A stretch of DNA of 64,000 bases from Candidatus Competibacteraceae bacterium. GTDB lineage: Bacteria > Pseudomonadota > Gammaproteobacteria > Competibacterales > Competibacteraceae. Location of the stretch: contig RXIV01000006.1 of NCBI GenBank assembly GCA_003989085.1, positions 174,420 to 238,419 of the forward strand, read 5' to 3'. The notes under the pieces were generated by a model. The model was not told the origin of the DNA. It saw only the letters and a list, made by a program, of their open reading frames with translations, and searched no databases. Of this stretch, positions 24,286 to 32,340 are shown piece by piece. Numbering within the stretch: position 1 is the first letter of the stretch; each line of letters begins with the position of its first letter. Made by a program: the position numbers and the translations under genes.

Positions 24286-25605
24286 ATGCGTGATCTGACC
24301 CTGACCCAGCAGTTGGCCGAACTGATCATGACCAAGCCCATTACCCCCGCTGATTGGCAACACGCCGCGTTGTTGACTCTGGATGCGCTGGCGAATGCGC
24401 TGGCGGGCCAATCCAGCGAACCAGGCGCTATCCTGTTACGCTGGGCGGCAGCGACGGGAGTCAACGATGCCGAGCGCTACGCCTTTTTAGGGGGGGCGCT
24501 GACCCACATTCTGGAAACGGATGACCTGCACCGGGCATCGGTGACTCATCCCGGCTGTGTAGTGGTTCCAGCAGCTTGGGCGGTGGCGGCGCGGGCGGGC
24601 CTGCGTGGTCACGCTGTCCTTAAGGCGGTGTTGTGGGGCTTTGAGGCGATGACCCGGGTGGGTATGGCGGTCGGTCCGGCCCATTACCGGATTTGGCACA
24701 ACACCGCGACCTGTGGGCCGTATGGCTCGGCGATGGCGGCGGCGGCGCTGCTGCATCTTGATGGGCCCGCCACGGTTCATGCCTTGGGTAATGCTGGAAC
24801 CCAGTCCAGCGGGTTATGGCAGTTTCTGGATACTGGCGCCATGACCAAGCACCTGCACGCTGGACATGCTGCGGCGGCTGGAGTGCTGGCGGCGGATTTG
24901 GCCCAGGCAGGATTTACCGGGCCGCCGGCGATTCTGGAAGGCACCAAAGGCTGGTTTGCCGCTGCCTGCCCTGATGCGGATCCTGCTGCTGTAGTGCGGG
25001 ATCCGGATGGCCCTTGGCAACTGATGCAGACTTCGATCAAGCCGTGGCCTTCCTGCCGGCATACCCACCCGGTCATCGACGCCGCAGGTGATCTGCGCGG
25101 GATTCCGATCAGCGAGATCGAACAGGTTGATGTGGCGACTTATCCCGCGGCGCTGGAGGTGTGTGACCGGCCTTCGCCCCAGAGCGACTATGAAGCCAAG
25201 TTCTCGCTGCACCATTGCGTAGCGGCGGCTCTGAGTCGGGAATCGGTAGACTTTGACGCCTTCGCTAAATCAGCCCGGACGGAACTGGCGGCGTTGCGCG
25301 GACGAATTACGGTGCGGGTGGCTGAACCCTACGCCTCCGCCTACCCGCAGGCCTGGGGCGGAGCAGTAACCGTGACCTTGCGCAGCGGTGAATCGCGCAC
25401 GGCTCGGAGAACTCACGCCAAAGGAGATCCCGAAGTGGCGTTGTCCCCGGTCGAGTTGATCGCCAAAGCGCGGATGTTGATGAACTATGGCGGCGTGAGT
25501 GAACCAGATCAGTTGATTAATGGGATTCTGGCGCTGGCGGACGATGCGCCCTTGTTGGAGCTGCCGTGGGCATCGCGAATTGCTGCGATGCGGCATGAAA
25601 TCTAA
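24286..25605 (+). CDS. MmgE/PrpD family protein
   Basis: 439 aa from MRDLTLTQQ; the frame is open further upstream only through a TTG. The MmgE/PrpD family includes 2-methylcitrate dehydratase and cis-aconitate decarboxylase-like enzymes. Visible family blocks: ALANALAGQSSEPGA, FLGGALTHILETDDLHRAS, HPGCVVVPAAWAVAARAG, CGPYGSAMAAAALL and IKPWPSCRHTHPVIDA. No prpB, prpC or acnD lies beside it, so a role in propionate metabolism is unsupported and the substrate is unknown. It starts 63 bases after the CHAD gene on the same strand. Confidence 0.82.
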   Translation: MRDLTLTQQLAELIMTKPITPADWQHAALLTLDALANALAGQSSEPGAILLRWAAATGVNDAERYAFLGGALTHILETDDLHRASVTHPGCVVVPAAWAVAARAGLRGHAVLKAVLWGFEAMTRVGMAVGPAHYRIWHNTATCGPYGSAMAAAALLHLDGPATVHALGNAGTQSSGLWQFLDTGAMTKHLHAGHAAAAGVLAADLAQAGFTGPPAILEGTKGWFAAACPDADPAAVVRDPDGPWQLMQTSIKPWPSCRHTHPVIDAAGDLRGIPISEIEQVDVATYPAALEVCDRPSPQSDYEAKFSLHHCVAAALSRESVDFDAFAKSARTELAALRGRITVRVAEPYASAYPQAWGGAVTVTLRSGESRTARRTHAKGDPEVALSPVELIAKARMLMNYGGVSEPDQLINGILALADDAPLLELPWASRIAAMRHEI

Positions 25606-25676
25606 CTGCAACATGTTGTTTTTACAAAAATAATGTTGCTTTTTGCCGAAAAACAACGAAAAGTAGTATGTTTGCT

Positions 25677-25790
25677 CTAAATCTTTTGTTAGAATGCGGG
25701 TTGTGCAGCGGGCTACTTATCTTTATTCCGGTCTGCTGCACATCCTCCTTTGGTGGTTTTTGGCCGGACACCCGTCCGGCCCTTTTTTTG
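25677..25790 (+). ncRNA. Candidate small RNA between PrpD-family gene and rnpB
   Basis: The 260 bases between the PrpD-family stop and rnpB are AT-rich, then contain a hairpin GTGCAGC (25703-25709) / GCTGCAC (25735-25741), an unpaired CCTCCTTTGG stretch, and a strong intrinsic terminator. A weak promoter (TTTGCC, 16 bases, TAGTAT at 25664-25669) would start a transcript near 25677. The unpaired CCTCC could pair with Shine-Dalgarno sequences. It could instead be only the 3' UTR of the preceding gene. No match to a named RNA was recognised. Confidence 0.4.
25762..25789 (+). terminator. Strong intrinsic terminator
   Basis: Perfect 8-bp stem GGCCGGAC / GTCCGGCC, loop ACCC, then C and seven T. 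It isolates rnpB from the upstream transcript. Confidence 0.9.
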
Positions 25791-25866
25791 TCCAAATTTA
25801 CCCTGTTATCAGAAAATAGATCAGATCGTCCGCTTGCCAAGCGCGGCAGTGCAACCGACACTATGA

Positions 25867-26217
25867 GCGGGAACCGGCTGAACGGTCGCTGTATCGCCAT
25901 GCGGTATGGAGGAAAGTCCGGGCTTCACAGGACAGGGCGCCAGGTAACGCCTGGGCGGCGCAAGCCGACGGAAAGTGCCACAGAAAATACACCGCCTACG
26001 TTCGCAAGAACCGGTAAGGGTGAAAAGGTGCGGTAAGAGCGCACCGCGTCACTGGCAACAGGGACGGCATGGCAAACCCCGCCCGAAGCAAGACCAAACA
26101 GGAGGCGCTTCGTGTGGTCCGCACGGCTTCCGGGTAGGTCGCTACAGGTGTCTGGCGACAGGCATCGCAGATGAATGACCGTTCTCGACAGAACCCGGCT
26201 TACAGGCCGGTTCCCAC
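25867..26217 (+). ncRNA. rnpB: RNase P RNA, bacterial class A
   Basis: Catalytic RNA that matures tRNA 5' ends. Conserved boxes are visible: GGAGGAAAGTCCGGGCTTC near 25910, GGTAAGGGTGAAAAGGTGCG in the middle, and the distal ACAGAACCCGGCTTAC at 26189. The ends pair as P1: GGGAACCGGC at 25869-25878 with GCCGGTTCCC at 26206-26215, which sets the limits to within a few bases. The length of about 350 nt is usual for proteobacteria. Confidence 0.95.
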
Positions 26218-26227
26218 TTCCTAAAGA

Positions 26228-26251
26228 CCTTCGCCCAGCATTGGACGAAGG
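26228..26251. terminator. Possible hairpin terminator after rnpB
   Basis: CCTTCG / CGAAGG stem with a 12-base loop between convergent rnpB and the RND gene. No long T run follows, so it is weak support. Confidence 0.35.
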
Positions 26252-26269
26252 CGCTTCAATCGACCCACT

Positions 26270-29200
26270 CTATACCGGGATCTCCGCAACAGGATCTTCT
26301 GCCTTCTCCAACTGCCGCCGGAATGCCGCGTAATACAGCACCGGGATAAAAATCAGTGTCAGCAACGTGGAGATCATGATTCCAAAGATCAGTGAAATCG
26401 CTAACCCACGGAAAATCGGATCATCCAGAATAAACAGCGCCCCCAGCATCGCAGCTAGGGCAGTGAGAATAATAGGCTTGGCTCGCACCGCGCTGGAACG
26501 GATCACCGCCTCCTGAAACGCCACGCCGCCTTCCACTTCCAGATTAATAAAATCAACCAGCAGGATTGAATTGCGGACGATGATTCCCGCCAGTGCGATC
26601 ATGCCGATCATTGAAGTCGCAGTGAACTGGGCATGTAATAAGGCATGACCTGGCATCACGCCAATAATCGTCAGCGGAATTGGGGCCATGATAATCAATG
26701 GCACCAGATAGGAACGGAACTGCGCCACCACCAACAGATAAATCAGGATCATCCCAACGCCATAAGCAATACCCATATCGCGGAAGGTTTCATAAGTAAT
26801 CTGCCATTCACCATCCCATTTCAGGCTATAGCTGTAGGGATTATCTGGCTGACGAATTAAGAATTGCGCCAACTGTCCACCGTTAACCAGCTGTTTTTGC
26901 AGAGCGCCGAACATCTCAAACATCCCATAGAGCGGACTGTCCAATTTGCCCGCCATATCGCCAAAGACGAACACCACCGGCAATAAATCCTTATGATAGA
27001 TTGCGTTCTCGCGCTGGGTTTTCTCTACATTGACGATATCCAATAACGGCACTAGTTGGCCGCTCTGACTGCGAGTTTTCAGCATCAGCATAGAGGCCGT
27101 ATCAGCCTGATCAGCCGTTGGCAACTCCAGCCGTAATGGAATCGGATACTTGGCAGCACTGGAATGCAGGAAACTCACGTCTTCACCCCGCAGAGCCGTA
27201 TTGATATCCGCAGAGACTGCCTGTTGCGACACGCCCAAGAGTGCGGCTTTAGCCCGGTCAACGTGGGCAATCAATCGTTCCGATGGCGCTTCTATCGTGT
27301 CGTCTATATCGACAATATCCGGGGTGGCGCTGAATACGCTACGAATCTGCTGAGCAGCAGTAATCTGGCCGGAATAGTCCAAACCATAGACCTCAGCGAC
27401 CAGTGGAGACATGACCGGTGGGCCGGGCGGCACTTCCACTACTTTGACATTGGCGTTATATTTCTTAGCAATGGCCTGCAATGGGCCGCGCACCGCCAGG
27501 CCAATATCATGACTCTTGCGATGTCGATGTTTCTTGTCCACCAGATTGACCTGAAGATCGCCGACATTAGCCCCCATCCGTAAATAATACTGCCGCACCA
27601 GCCCATTGAAGTTAATCGGTGCAGCGGTGCCAGCATACGCCTGATAATCGGTGACTTCCTCAACCGAAGACAAATATTGGCCCAGCTCATGCAGCACCCG
27701 CGCTGTCTGCTCCAGCGTCGTCCCCTCTGGCATATCGACAATCACCTGAAACTCCGATTTATTATCAAACGGCAGCATTTTCAGCACGACCAGTTGAAAG
27801 TAGGCCAAACTGACCGAGGCGCCGATCAATAATAAAACACCAATACCTAAAGCCCAGCGGCGCGGCTTACCTTGTCGCCCGCGCAGAAATGACCCAACGA
27901 CTTTTCGGAAGAAGCGGTGCGAGAAATCCTCCGCATTTTCTCCTCCTTGGTTAAGGAGGGGTGGCGCGTCAACGCCGGGGTGGTTCGCGTTTTCCGGGGC
28001 TGAGATTGCGTGTTTCTCTACCGACCGCCGCAATACTTTATAAGTCAGCCACGGGGTAAAGATAAAGGCCACCGCCAGTGAAATCAGCATCCCCATACTG
28101 GAATTAATTGGAATGGGACTCATGTATGGCCCCATCAAACCGGAGACAAACGCCATCGGTAATAACGCGGCAATCACGGTAAAGGTCGCCAGAATGGTCG
28201 GGCCACCCACTTCATCTACTGCAATGGGAATCGCTTCAACCAGTGTCCGCCCACCCAGATGAATATGCCGGTGAATGTTTTCCACCACGACAATGGCATC
28301 ATCTACCAGAATACCGATGGAGAAGATCAGCGCAAAGAGTGATACCCGGTTCAGGGTAAAACCCCAAGCCCATGAAGCAAACAGGGTAATGGTCAGGGTC
28401 AGAATAACTGCGGTGCCAACAATGAACGCTTCCCGCCAACCGAGGGCAATGAACACCAGACCAATCACCAGCCCCGTGGCAAAAACAAGCTTGGCGATTA
28501 AAGTCATGGCCTTGTCATTGGCCGTAATGCCGTAGTTGCGGGTTACCGTGACGTTAATGCCTTCCGGAATGACAATGCCTTTCAGTTGCTCAACCCGCTC
28601 AATAATCTGATTGGCGATGGTAACGGCGTTTTGACCGGGCTTCTTGGCAATAGCAAGAGTCACTGCGGGAAATTCACCGGTAGTTTTAATCCCGGCTGTG
28701 GCTGCCGCCGGCCCACTGCCTAACCAGACATAGTGTTTTGGCGTATCGGGGCCAAAGGTAATTTCGGCGACATCGGCCAGATAGACTGGAGTGCCCTGAT
28801 GCAACCCAACCACCAACCGTCCAACTTCCGCCGGATCAACTAGAAAACTGCCCGCCTGTACCGGAATTTCGCGGTTATCGCCAACCAGCGCCCCGGCATC
28901 GGTCGAGGCATTCGCGGCCTGCATCGAGCGGCGCAGATCACTCAGAGCCAACCCGTAGCCCGCCAGTTTCGCTGGATCGAACCGCACCTGCACCACCCGA
29001 TCCGGAGCGCCAATCGTGTATAGATCACGAGTGCCAGATACCCGCTTCAACTCGGTTTCCAGGGTATGTGCCACCCGTGCCAGATCGTCGGCGCTGCGCT
29101 GCGGGTCTGCCGTCCATAGGGTCAGGCCGACAATGGGCACATCATCAATACCCTTGGGTTTCACGATGGGCTGACCGACGCCGAGGTTGAGTGGCAGCCA

Positions 29201-29584
29201 GTCCGCGTTGGAATAGAGCTTGTTGTACAGCCGGACAATGGCGTCAGTACGCGGCTCACCCACTTTGAATTGCACCGTGAGGACTGCCATGCCGGGCCGG
29301 GACACTGAGTAGACGTGTTCAATCCCCTCGATTTCCGCAAGGACCTGTTCCGCCGGGGTACTGACCAGCTTCTCCACTTCCTGAGCGGTTGCGCCGGGGA
29401 ATGCGATGAACACGTTGGCAAAGGTAACGTTGATTTGCGGTTCTTCTTCGCGGGGCGTGACCAGCACCGCGAAAATTCCCATCAGTAATCCAACCAGCGC
29501 CAGCAACGGGGTGATTTCGCTGAGCAGGAATTTTTTGGCAATGGCCCCGGACAGGCCGAGACGCGGTTCAGCATCGGTACTCAT
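26270..29584 (-). CDS. RND-family efflux permease
   Basis: 1104-aa inner-membrane proton-driven exporter of the AcrB/MMPL superfamily. The N-terminal TM helix (PLLALVGLLMGIFAVLV) is followed by EEEPQINVTFANVFIAFPGA, the usual porter-domain start. The central TM block holds SLFALIFSIGILVDDAIVVV ENIHRH, in which the paired Asp of TM4 is the proton relay, and the C-terminal repeat has GMIALAGIIVRNSILLVDFI. It starts 3 bases after the adaptor stop, forming one operon. Closest in style to the broad hydrophobe or cation RND exporters of environmental Proteobacteria; the substrate is not predictable. No outer-membrane factor is adjacent. Confidence 0.9.
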   Translation of the reverse strand: MSTDAEPRLGLSGAIAKKFLLSEITPLLALVGLLMGIFAVLVTPREEEPQINVTFANVFIAFPGATAQEVEKLVSTPAEQVLAEIEGIEHVYSVSRPGMAVLTVQFKVGEPRTDAIVRLYNKLYSNADWLPLNLGVGQPIVKPKGIDDVPIVGLTLWTADPQRSADDLARVAHTLETELKRVSGTRDLYTIGAPDRVVQVRFDPAKLAGYGLALSDLRRSMQAANASTDAGALVGDNREIPVQAGSFLVDPAEVGRLVVGLHQGTPVYLADVAEITFGPDTPKHYVWLGSGPAAATAGIKTTGEFPAVTLAIAKKPGQNAVTIANQIIERVEQLKGIVIPEGINVTVTRNYGITANDKAMTLIAKLVFATGLVIGLVFIALGWREAFIVGTAVILTLTITLFASWAWGFTLNRVSLFALIFSIGILVDDAIVVVENIHRHIHLGGRTLVEAIPIAVDEVGGPTILATFTVIAALLPMAFVSGLMGPYMSPIPINSSMGMLISLAVAFIFTPWLTYKVLRRSVEKHAISAPENANHPGVDAPPLLNQGGENAEDFSHRFFRKVVGSFLRGRQGKPRRWALGIGVLLLIGASVSLAYFQLVVLKMLPFDNKSEFQVIVDMPEGTTLEQTARVLHELGQYLSSVEEVTDYQAYAGTAAPINFNGLVRQYYLRMGANVGDLQVNLVDKKHRHRKSHDIGLAVRGPLQAIAKKYNANVKVVEVPPGPPVMSPLVAEVYGLDYSGQITAAQQIRSVFSATPDIVDIDDTIEAPSERLIAHVDRAKAALLGVSQQAVSADINTALRGEDVSFLHSSAAKYPIPLRLELPTADQADTASMLMLKTRSQSGQLVPLLDIVNVEKTQRENAIYHKDLLPVVFVFGDMAGKLDSPLYGMFEMFGALQKQLVNGGQLAQFLIRQPDNPYSYSLKWDGEWQITYETFRDMGIAYGVGMILIYLLVVAQFRSYLVPLIIMAPIPLTIIGVMPGHALLHAQFTATSMIGMIALAGIIVRNSILLVDFINLEVEGGVAFQEAVIRSSAVRAKPIILTALAAMLGALFILDDPIFRGLAISLIFGIMISTLLTLIFIPVLYYAAFRRQLEKAEDPVAEIPV

Positions 29585-29587
29585 GGC

Positions 29588-30640
29588 TTACTTCCCCGCC
29601 GTCAATGGCTGCTGATCCTTGAGGTCAATGCCTGCCTTGATCGGGTCCAACGCCACCGTTTCTCCTGGCTCCAGTCCGGCCAGAATTTCCACCGTCTCGC
29701 CCTTAATCTGGCCGGGGCGAACCTGCCGCAAACTGATTTTTCCGTCCTTGACCACATAAACGGCGCTGACCTCACCGCGCTGCGCCAATGCCTGACGCGG
29801 CACCATCAAGCGTTGCTCCTCGCCCACCTGGAATGCGGTCTTGACGAACATACCCGGATATAAACCGGCGGTCTTGGGCGGCAGATCAACACGGACTTTG
29901 AAGACATTGCTTTGCGGGTCTGCGTAGGGGAAAAAGGTCAGCTTGACGGCGGCGATGCTGTTTTCACCATTCGGCAGCAGTACTCGCGCCTGATGATGCT
30001 GGCGCACCGTTTCGATCAGCCGTTGCGGCACGTTAGCAACCACTCGCAGTTCATCCAATGAGAAGCCGGTCATCAGCGGCTTGCCGGGCTGAACGGTTTC
30101 ACCCAACTGAACATGGCGCTCCAGCACGATCCCGCTATAGGGCGCATTAATGGTGGTGTAGCCGAGTGATTCCTTGGCTTGGGCAACCCCGGCCTGCGCC
30201 GCTTCCAGCCTGGCCTTGGCGGCATCGAAAGTCGCGGTAGCGGCATCCATTTGCGTCTTGGCCACCAGTCGTTTTTCATAAACGCTGCGGATCCGGTTGT
30301 AATCCGCCTGCGCCTCGGTAAACCGGGCCTGGGCCTCGCGCAATGCTGCTTGAGCCTGATCAAGCCCGGCGCGTTGCTCGATGTTGCGGATGCGGATAAT
30401 CGGCGATCCCTGCGCTACAAAATCGTTGACATCCACCATAATTTCTTCCACTCGACCCGCAGTCTGAGCAGAAACAGTGCTTTGATTGATCGCCTCGACC
30501 ACGCCGTCGAGGACTTGCTCGCGGGGCAGGGTTTGCAATTGGACCGTGGCAACTGGAACAGGCGGTTCAACCGCCACGGAGAATCCCGGCGTGGCGGCGA
30601 GCAGCCACACTAACCACAGTGGACCGGCAGATCTGGACAT
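29588..30640 (-). CDS. RND efflux periplasmic adaptor subunit
   Basis: About 350-aa membrane-fusion protein linking the RND pump to an outer-membrane channel. The signal peptide (LWLVWLLAATPGFSVA) has no lipobox. A lipoyl-type half motif (GRVEEIMVDVNDFVAQGSPI), a helical hairpin (about 95-170, ALREAQARFTEAQADYNRIR), a second half motif (GYTTINAPYSGIV) and beta-barrel strands follow in order. Start 30640 is preferred over the longer frame from 30823 because it places the signal peptide at the N-terminus and a GGGGAAA ribosome-like site lies upstream. First gene of the pump operon, divergent from the polyP gene. Confidence 0.9.
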   Translation of the reverse strand: MSRSAGPLWLVWLLAATPGFSVAVEPPVPVATVQLQTLPREQVLDGVVEAINQSTVSAQTAGRVEEIMVDVNDFVAQGSPIIRIRNIEQRAGLDQAQAALREAQARFTEAQADYNRIRSVYEKRLVAKTQMDAATATFDAAKARLEAAQAGVAQAKESLGYTTINAPYSGIVLERHVQLGETVQPGKPLMTGFSLDELRVVANVPQRLIETVRQHHQARVLLPNGENSIAAVKLTFFPYADPQSNVFKVRVDLPPKTAGLYPGMFVKTAFQVGEEQRLMVPRQALAQRGEVSAVYVVKDGKISLRQVRPGQIKGETVEILAGLEPGETVALDPIKAGIDLKDQQPLTAGK

Positions 30641-30785
30641 GAAATTTCCCCTGAACCTGATGGATGTTGGCTTGGGTATATTAGTAAATTCTAATTTCTT
30701 TGGGCCGAGCGGACAAGGATGCACGAAAGCCGCCTGATCATGTTTAATGGCTCTGAATCTTATCTCTGCGCCGCGTGAGGATGCC

Positions 30786-32315
30786 ATGTTCAGAACCGCC
30801 GAATTGCACCGCAAACTGCCCAAGGCAGAGTTCCATCAACAAGTCCCGCCACTGCGGGAAGATCTGTTGATGATGCAACTGGAACTGCGCAACGCCGATT
30901 TTCCGGTGATTGTCGTGTTCGCCGGGGTGGATGGGGCGGGCAAAAGCGAGACGGTCAACCGCTTGCACGAGTGGATGGATTCCCGCTGGCTGACGACCCG
31001 CGCTTTTGGTGAGCCGTCCGACGAGGAGCGCGACCGGCCTGAATACTGGCGGTTCTGGCGGGAGTTGCCGGCCAAGGGGCGGATGGGCCTGTTTCTGAGT
31101 TCCTGGTATTCGACGCCCATTCTCGATCATGTCTACGGTCACATCGGCCTGGCGGAATTTGATGAGCGGCTAGAACGGATCAAGACTTTTGAAAAAACTC
31201 TTGCCGACGATGGCGCGTTGATCCTGAAATTCTGGATGCACCTGTCGCGGGATGCCCAGAAAGATCGGTTGCGCAAGCTGGAAAAGAATCCACTGTTGCA
31301 CTGGCGGATTTCCAAGCGTGACTGGCGACACTGGGAGATGTATGACCAGTTTATCGCCGCTGCCGAACGCACCCTGATGAAGACCAGCACCGGGCTGGCT
31401 CCGTGGAAGATTGTCGAAGGGTATGACGAGCGCTATCGCAGCGTGGCGGTGGCGACCATGATCCGTGACGCGATCCGGGTCCGGTTGGAAGAAGCCAAAG
31501 CGCCAGTAGTCAGCAGCAACGGCGAAGCCGCCACCGCCCGACCGTCCCGTCCGGCGGCATCGGAGGTGAACCCATTGTCCCCGATCACTATCCTATCGCA
31601 ACTGGATATGAACCAGATTTTGGCCAAGGACGACTATGACGCCGATCTGAAACGTTACCAGGCTAAGCTGAATCAGCTTCAGCGCACGGCGCGGGAACGC
31701 AAGGTCTCAACCATTCTGGTATTCGAGGGTTGGGACGCTGCCGGTAAGGGAGGCAGCATCCGTCGAATTACCGCTGCGCTGGACGCCCGCGACTACCAAG
31801 TCATTCAAATCGCCGCACCGACCGATGAGGAAGCGGCCCACAATTACCTGTGGCGGTTCTGGCGGCACTTACCCCGGGCTGGTCGGGTCACTATTTACGA
31901 CCGGAGCTGGTATGGCCGGGTTTTGGTCGAACGGATCGAAGGTTTCGCCCGTCTTCGTGAATGGCAACGGGCCTATGCCGAGATCAACGACTTTGAAGCG
32001 CAGTTGGTGGAGCGGGGTATCGTGCTGCTGAAATTCTGGCTGCACATTACGGCGGAAGAACAGTTACGCCGATTTCAGGAGCGCGGTCAAATCGGCTACA
32101 AGGCATGGAAGCTGACGGATGAAGATTGGCGCAACCGGGAGCGGTGGGCTGATTATGAACTGGCGGTCAACGATCTGGTGGAACACACCAGCACCCGCCA
32201 GGCGCCGTGGAGCCTGATAGCGGCAAATGACAAACGCCATGCCCGGATCGCCGTGCTGCGAACTCTGTGTGAACGGCTGGAAGCAGCACTGGCTGATGGC
32301 CCAAAACAACCCTAA
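30786..32315 (+). CDS. pap: Polyphosphate:AMP phosphotransferase (two-domain PPK2)
   Basis: Transfers phosphate from polyphosphate to AMP, giving ADP. 509 aa with two tandem PPK2 domains: Walker A GVDGAGKSE near residue 46 and GWDAAGKGG near 315, each followed by the lid/Arg motifs (PEYWRFWRELPAKGRMGLF; YLWRFWRHLPRAGRVTIYDR). The doubled architecture marks class II PPK2 (PAP). Start MFRTAELHRKL is preceded by GAGG. ppk1 begins 25 bases downstream, so synthesis and use of polyP are encoded together. Confidence 0.92.
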   Translation: MFRTAELHRKLPKAEFHQQVPPLREDLLMMQLELRNADFPVIVVFAGVDGAGKSETVNRLHEWMDSRWLTTRAFGEPSDEERDRPEYWRFWRELPAKGRMGLFLSSWYSTPILDHVYGHIGLAEFDERLERIKTFEKTLADDGALILKFWMHLSRDAQKDRLRKLEKNPLLHWRISKRDWRHWEMYDQFIAAAERTLMKTSTGLAPWKIVEGYDERYRSVAVATMIRDAIRVRLEEAKAPVVSSNGEAATARPSRPAASEVNPLSPITILSQLDMNQILAKDDYDADLKRYQAKLNQLQRTARERKVSTILVFEGWDAAGKGGSIRRITAALDARDYQVIQIAAPTDEEAAHNYLWRFWRHLPRAGRVTIYDRSWYGRVLVERIEGFARLREWQRAYAEINDFEAQLVERGIVLLKFWLHITAEEQLRRFQERGQIGYKAWKLTDEDWRNRERWADYELAVNDLVEHTSTRQAPWSLIAANDKRHARIAVLRTLCERLEAALADGPKQP

Positions 32316-32340
32316 TTCAATCAGAATCAACGAAGGTGTG

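Noticed and set aside
24286..25605. 2-methylcitrate dehydratase PrpD
   Set aside because: Only the broad MmgE/PrpD family is supported; there are no prp neighbours.
25834..25864. rnpB promoter (TTGCCA ... CACTAT)
   Set aside because: Spacing of 19 bases and a poor -10 match; too weak to list.
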